From Pseudomonas sp. dw_358 (GTDB taxonomy: Bacteria > Pseudomonadota > Gammaproteobacteria > Pseudomonadales > Pseudomonadaceae): DNA of 64,000 bases. The DNA is taken from positions 31,604-95,603 of the forward strand of contig NZ_JAAVUX010000021.1 of NCBI RefSeq assembly GCF_018449655.1, in the 5' to 3' direction. A model generated the notes under the pieces. That model was not told the DNA's origin. It ran no database searches and was given only the letters and a program-made list of their open reading frames with translations. Both the position numbers and the translations under genes were made by a program. Positions 9,181 through 16,639 of the stretch are shown in pieces (the stretch's first letter is position 1; every line of letters begins with the position of its first letter).

Positions 9181-9196
9181 TTAATTAGGCGATTAA
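9181..9196. promoter_or_regulatory. Palindromic operator copy 3 (TTAATT-N4-GATTAA)
   Basis: Third copy of the 6-4-6 palindrome, with one mismatch in the left arm. It lies about 105 bp upstream of the ATG at 9302. Confidence 0.55.
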
Positions 9197-9301
9197 TTAC
9201 TCTTGCAAGCTGGAGACTGTCGGCATAGGCTGATTCGGCCTTCCATCGATTGCTGATCATCCACACCCAGCCGACCATCCATACCTATAGAGGGGCGCAC
9301 C

Positions 9302-9790
9302 ATGACCACCGATGAAATGATCGACCTGCTCGACACCGAGCGCGAAGCCATCTGGCGCACCATGCCCGACGAAGTGGCGGCCATCGGCCGTGGTGAAATT
9401 CCGCGGGGCACCGGCGCCCGCGGGCAGTACCTGAGCACGCTGATGTTTGCCGAGGGCGAAGCGCGCACCCTGGCTGATGAAATGTTCTGGGGCCTGATCG
9501 AAGTCTGCCGTCAGCCGGGGGCGGACCTGGCCACGCTGAAAATGGTGATTCGCCAGATCATCGGCTACAAGGCCGACTTCTTCGACTTCGTCGGCCTGCC
9601 CGCCGCTGCCGCCATGGTGCATCGCTACGTGGCGGTCGCCGACGCCACCACCACGGTAGAAGAACTTGAGCGCCTGACTGGCGCGGCGCTGTCGTGGGCC
9701 AACCGCCTGCACATGTGGGTCGACCATGTCTTTCCATGGGGCGTGGGCGATGGTTTCCGCAAACCCAAAAGCAAACCCACCGCCGCCTGA
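9302..9790 (+). CDS. Cucumopine-synthase-related helical bundle protein
   Basis: Cytosolic, helix-rich protein of 162 residues without signal or membrane segment. It opens MTTDEMIDLLDTEREAIWRT and has an acidic or histidine-bearing core (FAEGEARTLADEMFWGL, then YKADFFDFVGLPAAAAMVH) and an Arg/His/Trp-rich end (NRLHMWVDHVFPWGVG). I recognise it as resembling the C-terminal helical bundle of Agrobacterium cucumopine/mikimopine synthases. In those enzymes the bundle is fused to a DUF3830/cyclophilin-like domain, which here is the next gene, 30 bp downstream. The pair therefore looks like a split opine-synthase-like enzyme. Family assignment is from memory and the reaction is inferred. Confidence 0.65.
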   Translation: MTTDEMIDLLDTEREAIWRTMPDEVAAIGRGEIPRGTGARGQYLSTLMFAEGEARTLADEMFWGLIEVCRQPGADLATLKMVIRQIIGYKADFFDFVGLPAAAAMVHRYVAVADATTTVEELERLTGAALSWANRLHMWVDHVFPWGVGDGFRKPKSKPTAA

Positions 9791-9820
9791 GCCTCCCCTC
9801 ATTTCTACAGGAACCCTGTC

Positions 9821-10246
9821 ATGCGCTTGAGTCTGAAAGTCGAAGGTCAATCCATCTGCCTGATCGAAATCTGGGAAGACAAGGTGCCAAACCTGGCGCA
9901 GATCTTCCGCGAGAAACTGCCCCTGCAAAGCTCCTTGCAGCACGGCAAGCTGTTGGGCGACCTGGTGTTTTTCACCCTGCCCATCGTCGCACCCTGGGAA
10001 AACCGCTACCTGACACAGGACGTGGGCAAGGAACGCATCGCCAAGACCGGCCACGCCGCCGGCGCCGTGTGCTTCTACAGCCCGCGCCAGCAGTTGTGCA
10101 TTGTCTACGGGGATGACGTCTCAGCCGAACCGTTGCCGATTTCGTACATCGGCGAAGTGATCGAAGGGGCGTTGCAGTTGAAGGTCACCGGAATGGAGAC
10201 CTGGTTCGAGCAAGGGGCGTTGGTCGAATTGGCGATTGTTGATTGA
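9821..10246 (+). CDS. DUF3830 (cyclophilin-like) protein, cucumopine-synthase N-domain homologue
   Basis: Protein of 141 residues, predicted all-beta and cytosolic. The sequence MRLSLKVEGQSICLIEIWED, then LPLQSSLQHGKLLGDLVFFTLP, WENRYLTQDVGKE, GAVCFYSPRQQLCIVYGDD and ISYIGEVIEG fits DUF3830, a cyclophilin-fold family. Cucumopine synthase joins such a domain to a helical bundle and condenses histidine with 2-oxoglutarate. The gene follows the helical-bundle gene by 30 bp and ends just before a REPIN. The likely role is synthesis, or the reverse reaction, on an amino-acid/keto-acid adduct; this is inference. Confidence 0.75.
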   Translation: MRLSLKVEGQSICLIEIWEDKVPNLAQIFREKLPLQSSLQHGKLLGDLVFFTLPIVAPWENRYLTQDVGKERIAKTGHAAGAVCFYSPRQQLCIVYGDDVSAEPLPISYIGEVIEGALQLKVTGMETWFEQGALVELAIVD

Positions 10247-10253
10247 TGACCGG

Positions 10254-10357
10254 GTTGCGCCCATCGCGGGCACGCCCGGCTCCCACGCGTTCAACCTTCA
10301 GAAATTGAGGGGCGGTTGACTCCTGTGGGAGCGGGGCATGCCCGCGATGGGCGCAAC
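10254..10357. repeat. REPIN: two near-perfect inverted REP copies
   Basis: Arms of about 34 bp (10254-10287 and 10323-10357) share GTTGCGCCCATCGCGGGCA and end in a GCTCCCAC tail. The central spacer is about 35 bp. It lies between the DUF3830 gene and the convergent TetR gene. Confidence 0.88.
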
Positions 10358-10363
10358 ACGATC

Positions 10364-11029
10364 TCAGGCCGTCCGTACGCTCAAATGCTCAAGCACCAGC
10401 TCACGCATCACTACGATCGCATTCTTGAAGTTGAACTTGGGAAACATCATCGAGCGAAACAGCACCCCGTCCAGGTAGGTGGAAATGAACATCGCCATGT
10501 CTGCCGGGTCGACTTCGCGGAACACGCCCAGGGCGATGCCATCCTTGATGGCTTTGCGCAGCACTTGGGATTCCTTGTCGTAGAACTTGCGGATGGCCTT
10601 GTCGATGCGCGGGGTGCGGCCGTGGGAGCTGGCATAGTCCAGGCTCATCTTGGCCAGTTTCTGCAACAACGCAAACTGCAGGATGTGAATCTGCAACCAG
10701 AGGAAGATGATCGATTGTGGCTCGACCGCGTCGTGCTTGATCGAGTTGAACTGGCGAAAGGCGTCTTCGACCGTGGACTCCACCACCCCGAGAAACAGTT
10801 CTTCCTTGCTGCCGAAGTAGTAGTAGATCAAGGCCGAGTTCATCTGCGTGGCCTTGGCGATGTCCTTGATGGTGACCGTGGCGTAGTTATGTTCGGCAAA
10901 CAGGTCCAGCGCGGCCGATTGCAGGGCCTTGGCCACTTCGGACTGCTGGCGCTTGTCGCGCACGGCGGCCATGTCGATTTCCTCGGCGGGGCTCTTGTCC
11001 TTCTTCGCCAGACTGCTCTTCGCTACCAT
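10364..11029 (-). CDS. TetR family transcriptional regulator
   Basis: DNA-binding protein of 221 residues from the chosen start MVAKSSLAKKDKS; an upstream start would add 14 residues but has a weaker ribosome site. The N-terminal TetR helix-turn-helix is clear: YATVTIKDIAKATQMNSALI followed by YYYFGSKEELFLGVV. The C-terminal half is a helical ligand-binding domain (FLWLQIHILQFALLQKLAKM, then FISTYLDGVLFRSM). It is divergent from the MetX-like hydrolase with a 161-bp gap. It is the only local regulator near the opine-like locus and so a candidate reader of the three palindromes, although none lies in its own promoter. Confidence 0.9.
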   Translation of the reverse strand: MVAKSSLAKKDKSPAEEIDMAAVRDKRQQSEVAKALQSAALDLFAEHNYATVTIKDIAKATQMNSALIYYYFGSKEELFLGVVESTVEDAFRQFNSIKHDAVEPQSIIFLWLQIHILQFALLQKLAKMSLDYASSHGRTPRIDKAIRKFYDKESQVLRKAIKDGIALGVFREVDPADMAMFISTYLDGVLFRSMMFPKFNFKNAIVVMRELVLEHLSVRTA

Positions 11030-11190
11030 GTTGAACCCTGTGTCCTGCGAGGCCCGGCCAATGCGGGGCAAATGAAAAATGCGGCCTGCCGCTGTTGTTG
11101 TAGCACTTTATGTACCAGATGCGACGGCTGCGCATTATCAGCTGCCGTCGGGGTTTCGTCCATGCGCACTCACCCTCACCGGAGCACGCC

Positions 11191-12171
11191 ATGCCCACCG
11201 ACTACCGCACCGCCGCCTTGGGTGACCTGCTCTTGCAGTCCGGCCAGACCCTGATCGACGCGCAATTGGCTTTTCACACCCAGGGCCAGTTGAATGCCGC
11301 AGGGGACAACGCGGTGCTGCTGCCGTCCTATTACACAGGCAACCATCGCTCCTACCAGGGCTGGATCGGCCCAGGCCGGGCGCTGGACCCGGAGCGGTTG
11401 TTCATCATCAGCGTCAACCTGTTTGGCAACGGCTACTCCAGTTCCCCCAGCAACTCCAGCCTCCAGCCGGGCGCCGACTTTCCCCGGGTAAGCCTGGAAG
11501 ACAATATCCAGGCCCAGCGCCGCCTGCTTTGGGAGGTGCTGGGGGTGCGCCGTCTGGCGCTGGTGGCGGGCTGGTCCATGGGCGCCATGCAGGCGTTCAA
11601 TTGGGCGGCGCGCTTTCCCGATGACGTCGCCGCCCTGTTGGCGGTCTGCGGCACCGCCCGCTGCTGGCCGCTCAATCAGGTCTTCTTGCAAGGCGTGCGC
11701 GCCGCCTTGCAAGCCGACAGCGGCTATGCCGGCGGGCGCTATGAAACGCCGCCGGAACGGGGCTTGCGGGCCTTCGGTCGCAGCTACGCCGGATGGGCCT
11801 ACTCGGCGCAGTTTTTTCGCGAACGGTTGTATCAGGGCATGGGCTTCGCCAGCCTGGAGGCGCTGCTGCAGGACTGGGAGGACGACCACCTGCAACACGA
11901 CGCCAACGACCTGCTGACCGTGCTCGACAGTTGGCACCAGGCCGACTTGCCCAATACCGCACTGGCCGCCATCCGCGCCCGCTGCCTGCTGATGCCCGGC
12001 AGCACCGACGCCTACTTTACCCAGGCAGAAGCCCGGCTAGAGTACACGCACCTGCAAGACGCCCGCTTCGAGCCACTGGTTTCACCCTATGGTCACTGCG
12101 CCGGGGCGCCGGGGCGTTTTGCCGACGAAACCCGGCAAATCGACGCCGCCCTGGCCAGATTGCTGGGGTAG
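11191..12171 (+). CDS. Alpha/beta hydrolase of the MetX (homoserine acetyltransferase-like) family
   Basis: Cytosolic hydrolase or acyltransferase fold of 326 residues. The nucleophile elbow is GWSMGAMQ. A late aspartate (GSTDAYFTQ) and histidine (SPYGHCAGAPG) complete a Ser-Asp-His triad. The early part, LLPSYYTGNHRSYQGWIG then NLFGNGYSSSPSN, matches MetX-like proteins, but the length is shorter than true MetX (about 380), so an uncharacterised hydrolase is more likely than homoserine acetylation. The start has GGAG about 9 bases upstream. The TetR regulator is divergent and may control it. Confidence 0.85.
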   Translation: MPTDYRTAALGDLLLQSGQTLIDAQLAFHTQGQLNAAGDNAVLLPSYYTGNHRSYQGWIGPGRALDPERLFIISVNLFGNGYSSSPSNSSLQPGADFPRVSLEDNIQAQRRLLWEVLGVRRLALVAGWSMGAMQAFNWAARFPDDVAALLAVCGTARCWPLNQVFLQGVRAALQADSGYAGGRYETPPERGLRAFGRSYAGWAYSAQFFRERLYQGMGFASLEALLQDWEDDHLQHDANDLLTVLDSWHQADLPNTALAAIRARCLLMPGSTDAYFTQAEARLEYTHLQDARFEPLVSPYGHCAGAPGRFADETRQIDAALARLLG

Positions 12172-12246
12172 ATCCGCCACTGCCTCATGTTCAGCCCCGT
12201 TCGGCCGACAGCCTGTCACGGTGTCTAACAATAAAGGGTCTGCACT

Positions 12247-13881
12247 ATGGGCGGTTTGCGCAACTTTTCGATCGGCAAGCGATTGTGGCTGATCCTGCTG
12301 GTGGCCATGGCCATGCTGTTCAGCCTTGGCCTGGTCATGCTCAAGCAGATCCATGACGACCTCTACGCCGGCCGGGCCAAGCAGACCATGCACGTGGTGC
12401 AGGCCGCCAGCGGCGTGCTCGACTACTACCACAACCTGGAAACCGCCGGCACGTTGAGCCGTGAAGCCGCCCAGCAACAGGCCCTCAGCGTGATCCGCGG
12501 GCTGCGCTACGACCAGACTGCCTACTTCTGGATCAACGACCTGCGCCCCGTCATGATCATGCACCCCACCAACGCCAAGCTCGAAGGCCAGGACCTTTCC
12601 GGCATCCGCGACCCGGATGGGGTCGCGCTATTTTCCGACATGGCGGCCATCGCCAAGGCTCAAGGCGCCGGCGTCGTCAACTACCGCTGGCCGAAACCAG
12701 GGGCCAGCGCGCCGGTGGAAAAGACCTCCTACGTGCAACTGTTCGCGCCCTGGGGATGGGTGCTGGGTTCGGGGGTGTACATCGACGACATGCAGGCCGA
12801 CTTCATGACCCAGATCTGGCACGCCTCCCTGGTGGGCCTGGTCATTGTGGTCATCATGGCCCTGCTGGTGCTGGTGATCACCCGCAGCATCCTGCGCCCC
12901 TTGCGCACCACCGTCGGCGCCATGGCCAACATCGCCAGCGGCGAAAGCGACCTGACCCGCACCCTGCCGGTGGAGGGCAAGGACGAAATCACCGAGCTGG
13001 CGCGGCACTTCAACACCTTCACCGCCAAGCTGCACCGGGTGATCAGCGAACTGCAATCCTGCGCCCACGCCCTGGGCCAGTCATCCACGGAGTTGGGTAA
13101 CAACGCCGAACAGGCCCAGCAGCGCAGTGAGCAGCAGGCCCAGCAGATGGAACTGGTGGCCACGGCGGTCAATGAAGTCACCCATGGCGTGCAGGATGTG
13201 GCGCGCAATGCCGAGCACGCCGCCAGCGAAATGCGCGACGCCCAGGCCCAGGCCACTCAAGGCCAACAGAACATCGACAGCTCGCTGCGTCAGATAGGCG
13301 CGCTGTCGGGCACCATCGACCAGGCGGTGGAGGTGATCCGCACCCTGTCCGGGGAAAGCACCCAGATCGGTACCGTGCTCGAAGTGATCAGCTCCATCGC
13401 CGAGCAGACCAACCTGCTGGCGCTCAACGCCGCCATCGAAGCCGCCCGCGCCGGCGAGCAGGGCCGGGGCTTTGCCGTCGTCGCCGACGAGGTTCGCTTG
13501 CTGGCCCAGCGCACTCAGAAGTCCACGGCCGAAATCCACAACATGGTCCAGCGCCTGCAAAGTCATTCGGACTCGGCGGTTAAAGTCATCGGCGAAAGCA
13601 GCCGCGCCTCGCGCCTGACCATCGAACAGGCCAACCAGGCCGGCCAGAGCCTGACCTCCATCAGCCATGCCCTGACCAACCTCAACAGCCTCAATGCGTC
13701 CATTGCCAGCGCCACCTTGCAGCAGTCCCATGTGGTGGAAGACATCAACCAGAACGTGACCCAGGCGGCCGGTTTGTCCCATCACACCGCCCAGGCGGCC
13801 GAGCAATCGAGCGCGGCCAGTGTGGGGTTGAAGCAGTTGAGCGAGGAGCTCAACGGGTTGTTGCGCCAGTTCAAGCTGTAA
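12247..13881 (+). CDS. Methyl-accepting chemotaxis protein with single Cache domain
   Basis: Inner-membrane chemoreceptor of 544 residues. TM1 is at about 11-31 (LWLILLVAMAMLFSLGLVML). The periplasmic sCache_2-like domain follows (YDQTAYFWINDLRPVMIMHP, then WGWVLGSGVYIDD). TM2 lies near 195-216 (LVGLVIVVIMALLVLVI). Next come a HAMP domain and the signalling hairpin with EQTNLLALNAAIEAARAGEQ. It reports on a small ligand to CheA/CheW. sCache domains often bind short organic acids, but the ligand here is not readable from sequence. It is monocistronic. Confidence 0.95.
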   Translation: MGGLRNFSIGKRLWLILLVAMAMLFSLGLVMLKQIHDDLYAGRAKQTMHVVQAASGVLDYYHNLETAGTLSREAAQQQALSVIRGLRYDQTAYFWINDLRPVMIMHPTNAKLEGQDLSGIRDPDGVALFSDMAAIAKAQGAGVVNYRWPKPGASAPVEKTSYVQLFAPWGWVLGSGVYIDDMQADFMTQIWHASLVGLVIVVIMALLVLVITRSILRPLRTTVGAMANIASGESDLTRTLPVEGKDEITELARHFNTFTAKLHRVISELQSCAHALGQSSTELGNNAEQAQQRSEQQAQQMELVATAVNEVTHGVQDVARNAEHAASEMRDAQAQATQGQQNIDSSLRQIGALSGTIDQAVEVIRTLSGESTQIGTVLEVISSIAEQTNLLALNAAIEAARAGEQGRGFAVVADEVRLLAQRTQKSTAEIHNMVQRLQSHSDSAVKVIGESSRASRLTIEQANQAGQSLTSISHALTNLNSLNASIASATLQQSHVVEDINQNVTQAAGLSHHTAQAAEQSSAASVGLKQLSEELNGLLRQFKL

Positions 13882-13888
13882 CGCCACT

Positions 13889-13978
13889 CCTGTAGGACCG
13901 AACTGGCTCGGGAACAAGGCACTGCGCGGAGCAGGAGCAACCGCGTGGCGGGGTTCGCGAGCAAGCTCGGGCCTACAG
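13889..13978. repeat. REPIN-like pair of inverted repeats
   Basis: The left arm (CTGTAGGACCGAACTGGCTC) and right arm (GAGCAAGCTCGGGCCTACAG) are imperfect inverted copies about 40 bp apart. It belongs to the CCGAGC(T/C)TGCTCG REP class rather than the class at 10254. Confidence 0.75.
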
Positions 13979-14031
13979 CGCAAGGTAAATAGACCTACAA
14001 TAGCCTGATCGCCGACCAAGACCCTGCGCCC

Positions 14032-15288
14032 ATGCCCGAGACTCCACTCCCCCCTGCCCTGCGCTTCATGCTCGCCGCCCGCCGCAGCGAGCTCGAAGGC
14101 CTGAACAACCTCGCCAGCACCTGCCAGCAGGTCACGGACATCAGCCGTCTGGTGCATGCGCTGCAGCGTGAACGGGGGTTTTCCAATTTGTTTCTGGGCA
14201 GTCACACGCCCGCCCATGAAGCCCAGCTCAAGCAGCTCAGCGACGAAGCCGCGGCCATCGAGGGCGCCGTGCTGGCGAGCATGCAGACCATGGATTTGCA
14301 GGAAGCCAGCGCCTCGGACCGGGCCCGTCTGTTCAACCGCATAGCCTTTGCATTGCACTGTTTCGAGGAGCTGCCCGGCCTGCGCTTGCGCATCCGTGAA
14401 CAGCGGACCACACCCCAGGACGCCACCGCCGCCCTGACCCGCTTGATCGGCGCCCTGCTGGCGGTGGTCTTCGAGGCGGCCGACAGCGCCATCGACCCGA
14501 GCATCACCCGCGTGCTGGTGGCGCTGTTCAACTTCATGCAGGGCAAGGAGCTGGCGGGTCAGGAGCGGGCCACGGGGGTGACCGGTTTTGCCATCGGCTA
14601 CTTCGATGCGCCCCTGCGCACGCGCCTGGAACACTTGGCGCAAAGCCAGGAACGCTGCTTCCAAAGCTTTCTCGAATTTGCCGACGATCAGGCCCGAAGC
14701 ATCTGGCTGAGCGTCGAGCAAACGCCGGTGACCCAGCTTCGGGCCATGGCGTTGCGTACCCACGAGTCGGCCAAGGTCGACCCCGGCCTCTCGGAGGTGT
14801 GGTTTGACCTCGCGACCCAGCGCATCGATCGCATGCACGAGGTGGAAACCCGTCTGGCCAGACAACTGCTGGAACAGTGCCAGTCCAGCATCGCCCTGGC
14901 CCATGCCGACCTCGACAACCATCGCGCCCTGTCCCGTCGCCTGGCCGGGCTGGACCACGGCGAGCAGGTGCGCCTGTTCAGTGTCCAGACCAGCCCGCTG
15001 GACGACGCCACCGAGCCACTGGGGCCGCACGTCGCACGCTCCCTGCTGGACTTGCTGCAGGCCCAGACCCAGCGCCTGCAAAGCGCCAACCATGAACTGG
15101 ACAGCGCCCGCCAGTCCTTGAACGAGCGCAAGGTAGTCGAACGCGCCAAATACCTGTTGATGGAGCAAATGGGCCTCAGTGAAAGCGAGGCCCACGGGCG
15201 TTTGCGTCAAGGGGCGATGGACCGTGGCGAGCGATTGATCGACGTGGCCCAGCGCCTGATCGACGCCAGGAACAAGCCGCGTCGCTAA
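14032..15288 (+). CDS. Nitrate/nitrite-sensing (NIT) and ANTAR domain regulator
   Basis: Cytosolic antitermination protein of 418 residues. The large N-terminal NIT-type domain begins with ALQRERGFSNLFLG and extends to about residue 330. A C-terminal ANTAR RNA-binding domain covers the last 60 residues (LNERKVVERAKYLLMEQMGL, then SESEAHGRLRQGAMDRGERL). Klebsiella NasR has this architecture and relieves a leader terminator of nitrate-assimilation genes when nitrate binds. No nitrate-reductase genes occur in the window, so its target is probably outside. Start ATG 14032 is about 60 bp after the REPIN. Confidence 0.88.
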   Translation: MPETPLPPALRFMLAARRSELEGLNNLASTCQQVTDISRLVHALQRERGFSNLFLGSHTPAHEAQLKQLSDEAAAIEGAVLASMQTMDLQEASASDRARLFNRIAFALHCFEELPGLRLRIREQRTTPQDATAALTRLIGALLAVVFEAADSAIDPSITRVLVALFNFMQGKELAGQERATGVTGFAIGYFDAPLRTRLEHLAQSQERCFQSFLEFADDQARSIWLSVEQTPVTQLRAMALRTHESAKVDPGLSEVWFDLATQRIDRMHEVETRLARQLLEQCQSSIALAHADLDNHRALSRRLAGLDHGEQVRLFSVQTSPLDDATEPLGPHVARSLLDLLQAQTQRLQSANHELDSARQSLNERKVVERAKYLLMEQMGLSESEAHGRLRQGAMDRGERLIDVAQRLIDARNKPRR

Positions 15289-15295
15289 CCGCGCT

Positions 15296-16618
15296 TCAAA
15301 CGGCCGCGTTCTTGATCACCGGCGCGGCGCCACGTGTGCCCCGGGCCTCATGCCCCTGGCGCAGGCGCAGCGCCGCAACCGCCGCGACCACCAGCAACAC
15401 GGCCATGACCCGCAAACCATTGGTCGAGCTACCCGTGCTCTGCTCGATCAGGCCCATCACCGACGGCCCGACGAAACCGCCCAGCAGGCCGCAACTGTTG
15501 ACGAAGCCCAGCCCACCGGCCAGTGCCGCGCCACGCAGGCGCGAAGCCGGGTACAGAAAGACAATGGACTGCACCACGAAAAACATCACCGCCGAGACAC
15601 AGAAACCCATCAGGCTGAACACCGGCCCCGACACCGAGGCAACGATCAAACCCAGCGCCATAGTCAGCAAGCCGGCCACCAGCATGCGCCGGGCCCGGGT
15701 CGCGGTATTGGCGAAGCGCGGCAGAAACAGCGCCCCCAGCCCCGCCGCAATCCACGGCAACGAGGTCAGCAACCCAACCTGCAAGGTGCTCAGCTCGCCA
15801 TACCGAGCAATGATGCTCGGCAGGAAGAAAATCACCGTATAGATAGTGATCTGGTGGCAGAAATAGACAAAGATCGCCAACAGAATCTGCGGTGTCAGGC
15901 ACTGCTTGAACGAGTGGCCGCCGTGACCTGCGCCTTCCTCGGCCTCCTGGGTCAGGCGCCGCTCGATGTCCTGAGCCTCGGCCGGGGTCAACCAGCTGGC
16001 CTTGCCGGGACGGTCTGGCAGTTTCTTCCACACCACCAGAGCGAAGAACGCCGCCGGCAAGCCTTCGAGCAGGAACATCCACTGCCAGCCGTGCCATCCC
16101 AGGGCGCCGTCCAGCTTCATCAGCATCGCCCCCAGCGGCCCGCCAAGAATGTTGGCCACACACACGCCCAGCAGAAAATAGCCCGTGGCCCGTGCCCGCT
16201 GCTCACGGCCGAACCAGTAGGTCAGGTACAGCATCACCCCTGGAAACAGCCCGGCCTCGGCGATGCCCAGCAGCAGGCGCAACGCATAAAACGAGGTTTC
16301 GCCCTGGACGAAGGCCATGGCGGCAGAGATCAGCCCCCAAGTCACCATGATCCGGGCAATCCAGAAGCGCGCGCCGACCTTGTGCATGATCAGGTTGCTG
16401 GGGATCTCCGAGAGCGCATAGGTCAAAAAGAACAACCCGGCGCCCAGGCCGTAGGCGGCCGCCGAGATGCCCAGGTCCACGTCCAGGCTGTGCTTGGCCA
16501 GGGCGATATTGGTACGGTCGAGAAAGCTCAGCACATAGGCGGCAATCAACAACGGCATCAGTTTGACGAACATGAGCCGATCGAGTGCCGAGGGTGCGCG
16601 TGGTGTTGTAGTTGTCAT
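15296..16618 (-). CDS. MFS transporter, anion:cation symporter (ACS) type
   Basis: Twelve-helix inner-membrane carrier of 440 residues. The early motif FLDRTNIALAKHSLDVDLGI and the GLFPGVMLYLTYWFGREQRA stretch are typical of ACS-family organic-acid symporters. The ribosome site AAGGAGG lies just upstream of the start. It is the last gene of the GntR-controlled unit and follows a second MFS carrier by 21 bp. Probable role: proton-coupled uptake of the acid degraded by this cluster. Confidence 0.92.
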   Translation of the reverse strand: MTTTTPRAPSALDRLMFVKLMPLLIAAYVLSFLDRTNIALAKHSLDVDLGISAAAYGLGAGLFFLTYALSEIPSNLIMHKVGARFWIARIMVTWGLISAAMAFVQGETSFYALRLLLGIAEAGLFPGVMLYLTYWFGREQRARATGYFLLGVCVANILGGPLGAMLMKLDGALGWHGWQWMFLLEGLPAAFFALVVWKKLPDRPGKASWLTPAEAQDIERRLTQEAEEGAGHGGHSFKQCLTPQILLAIFVYFCHQITIYTVIFFLPSIIARYGELSTLQVGLLTSLPWIAAGLGALFLPRFANTATRARRMLVAGLLTMALGLIVASVSGPVFSLMGFCVSAVMFFVVQSIVFLYPASRLRGAALAGGLGFVNSCGLLGGFVGPSVMGLIEQSTGSSTNGLRVMAVLLVVAAVAALRLRQGHEARGTRGAAPVIKNAAV

Positions 16619-16639
16619 GACGCAAACCTCCTTGAGGGG

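Larger units (their letters stand above)
8939..9301. other. Divergent regulatory region, no gene
   Basis: These 363 bp separate the leftward binding-protein gene from the rightward cucumopine-synthase-like pair. They hold operator copies 2 and 3 and a 14-bp LacI-type palindrome between them. The stretch is richer in A and T than its surroundings. No ORF with a credible start was seen. Confidence 0.75.

Noticed and set aside
13081..15210. Minus-strand open frame of 709 codons
   Set aside because: Antisense to the chemoreceptor and NIT-ANTAR genes; a GC-rich third-position artefact.
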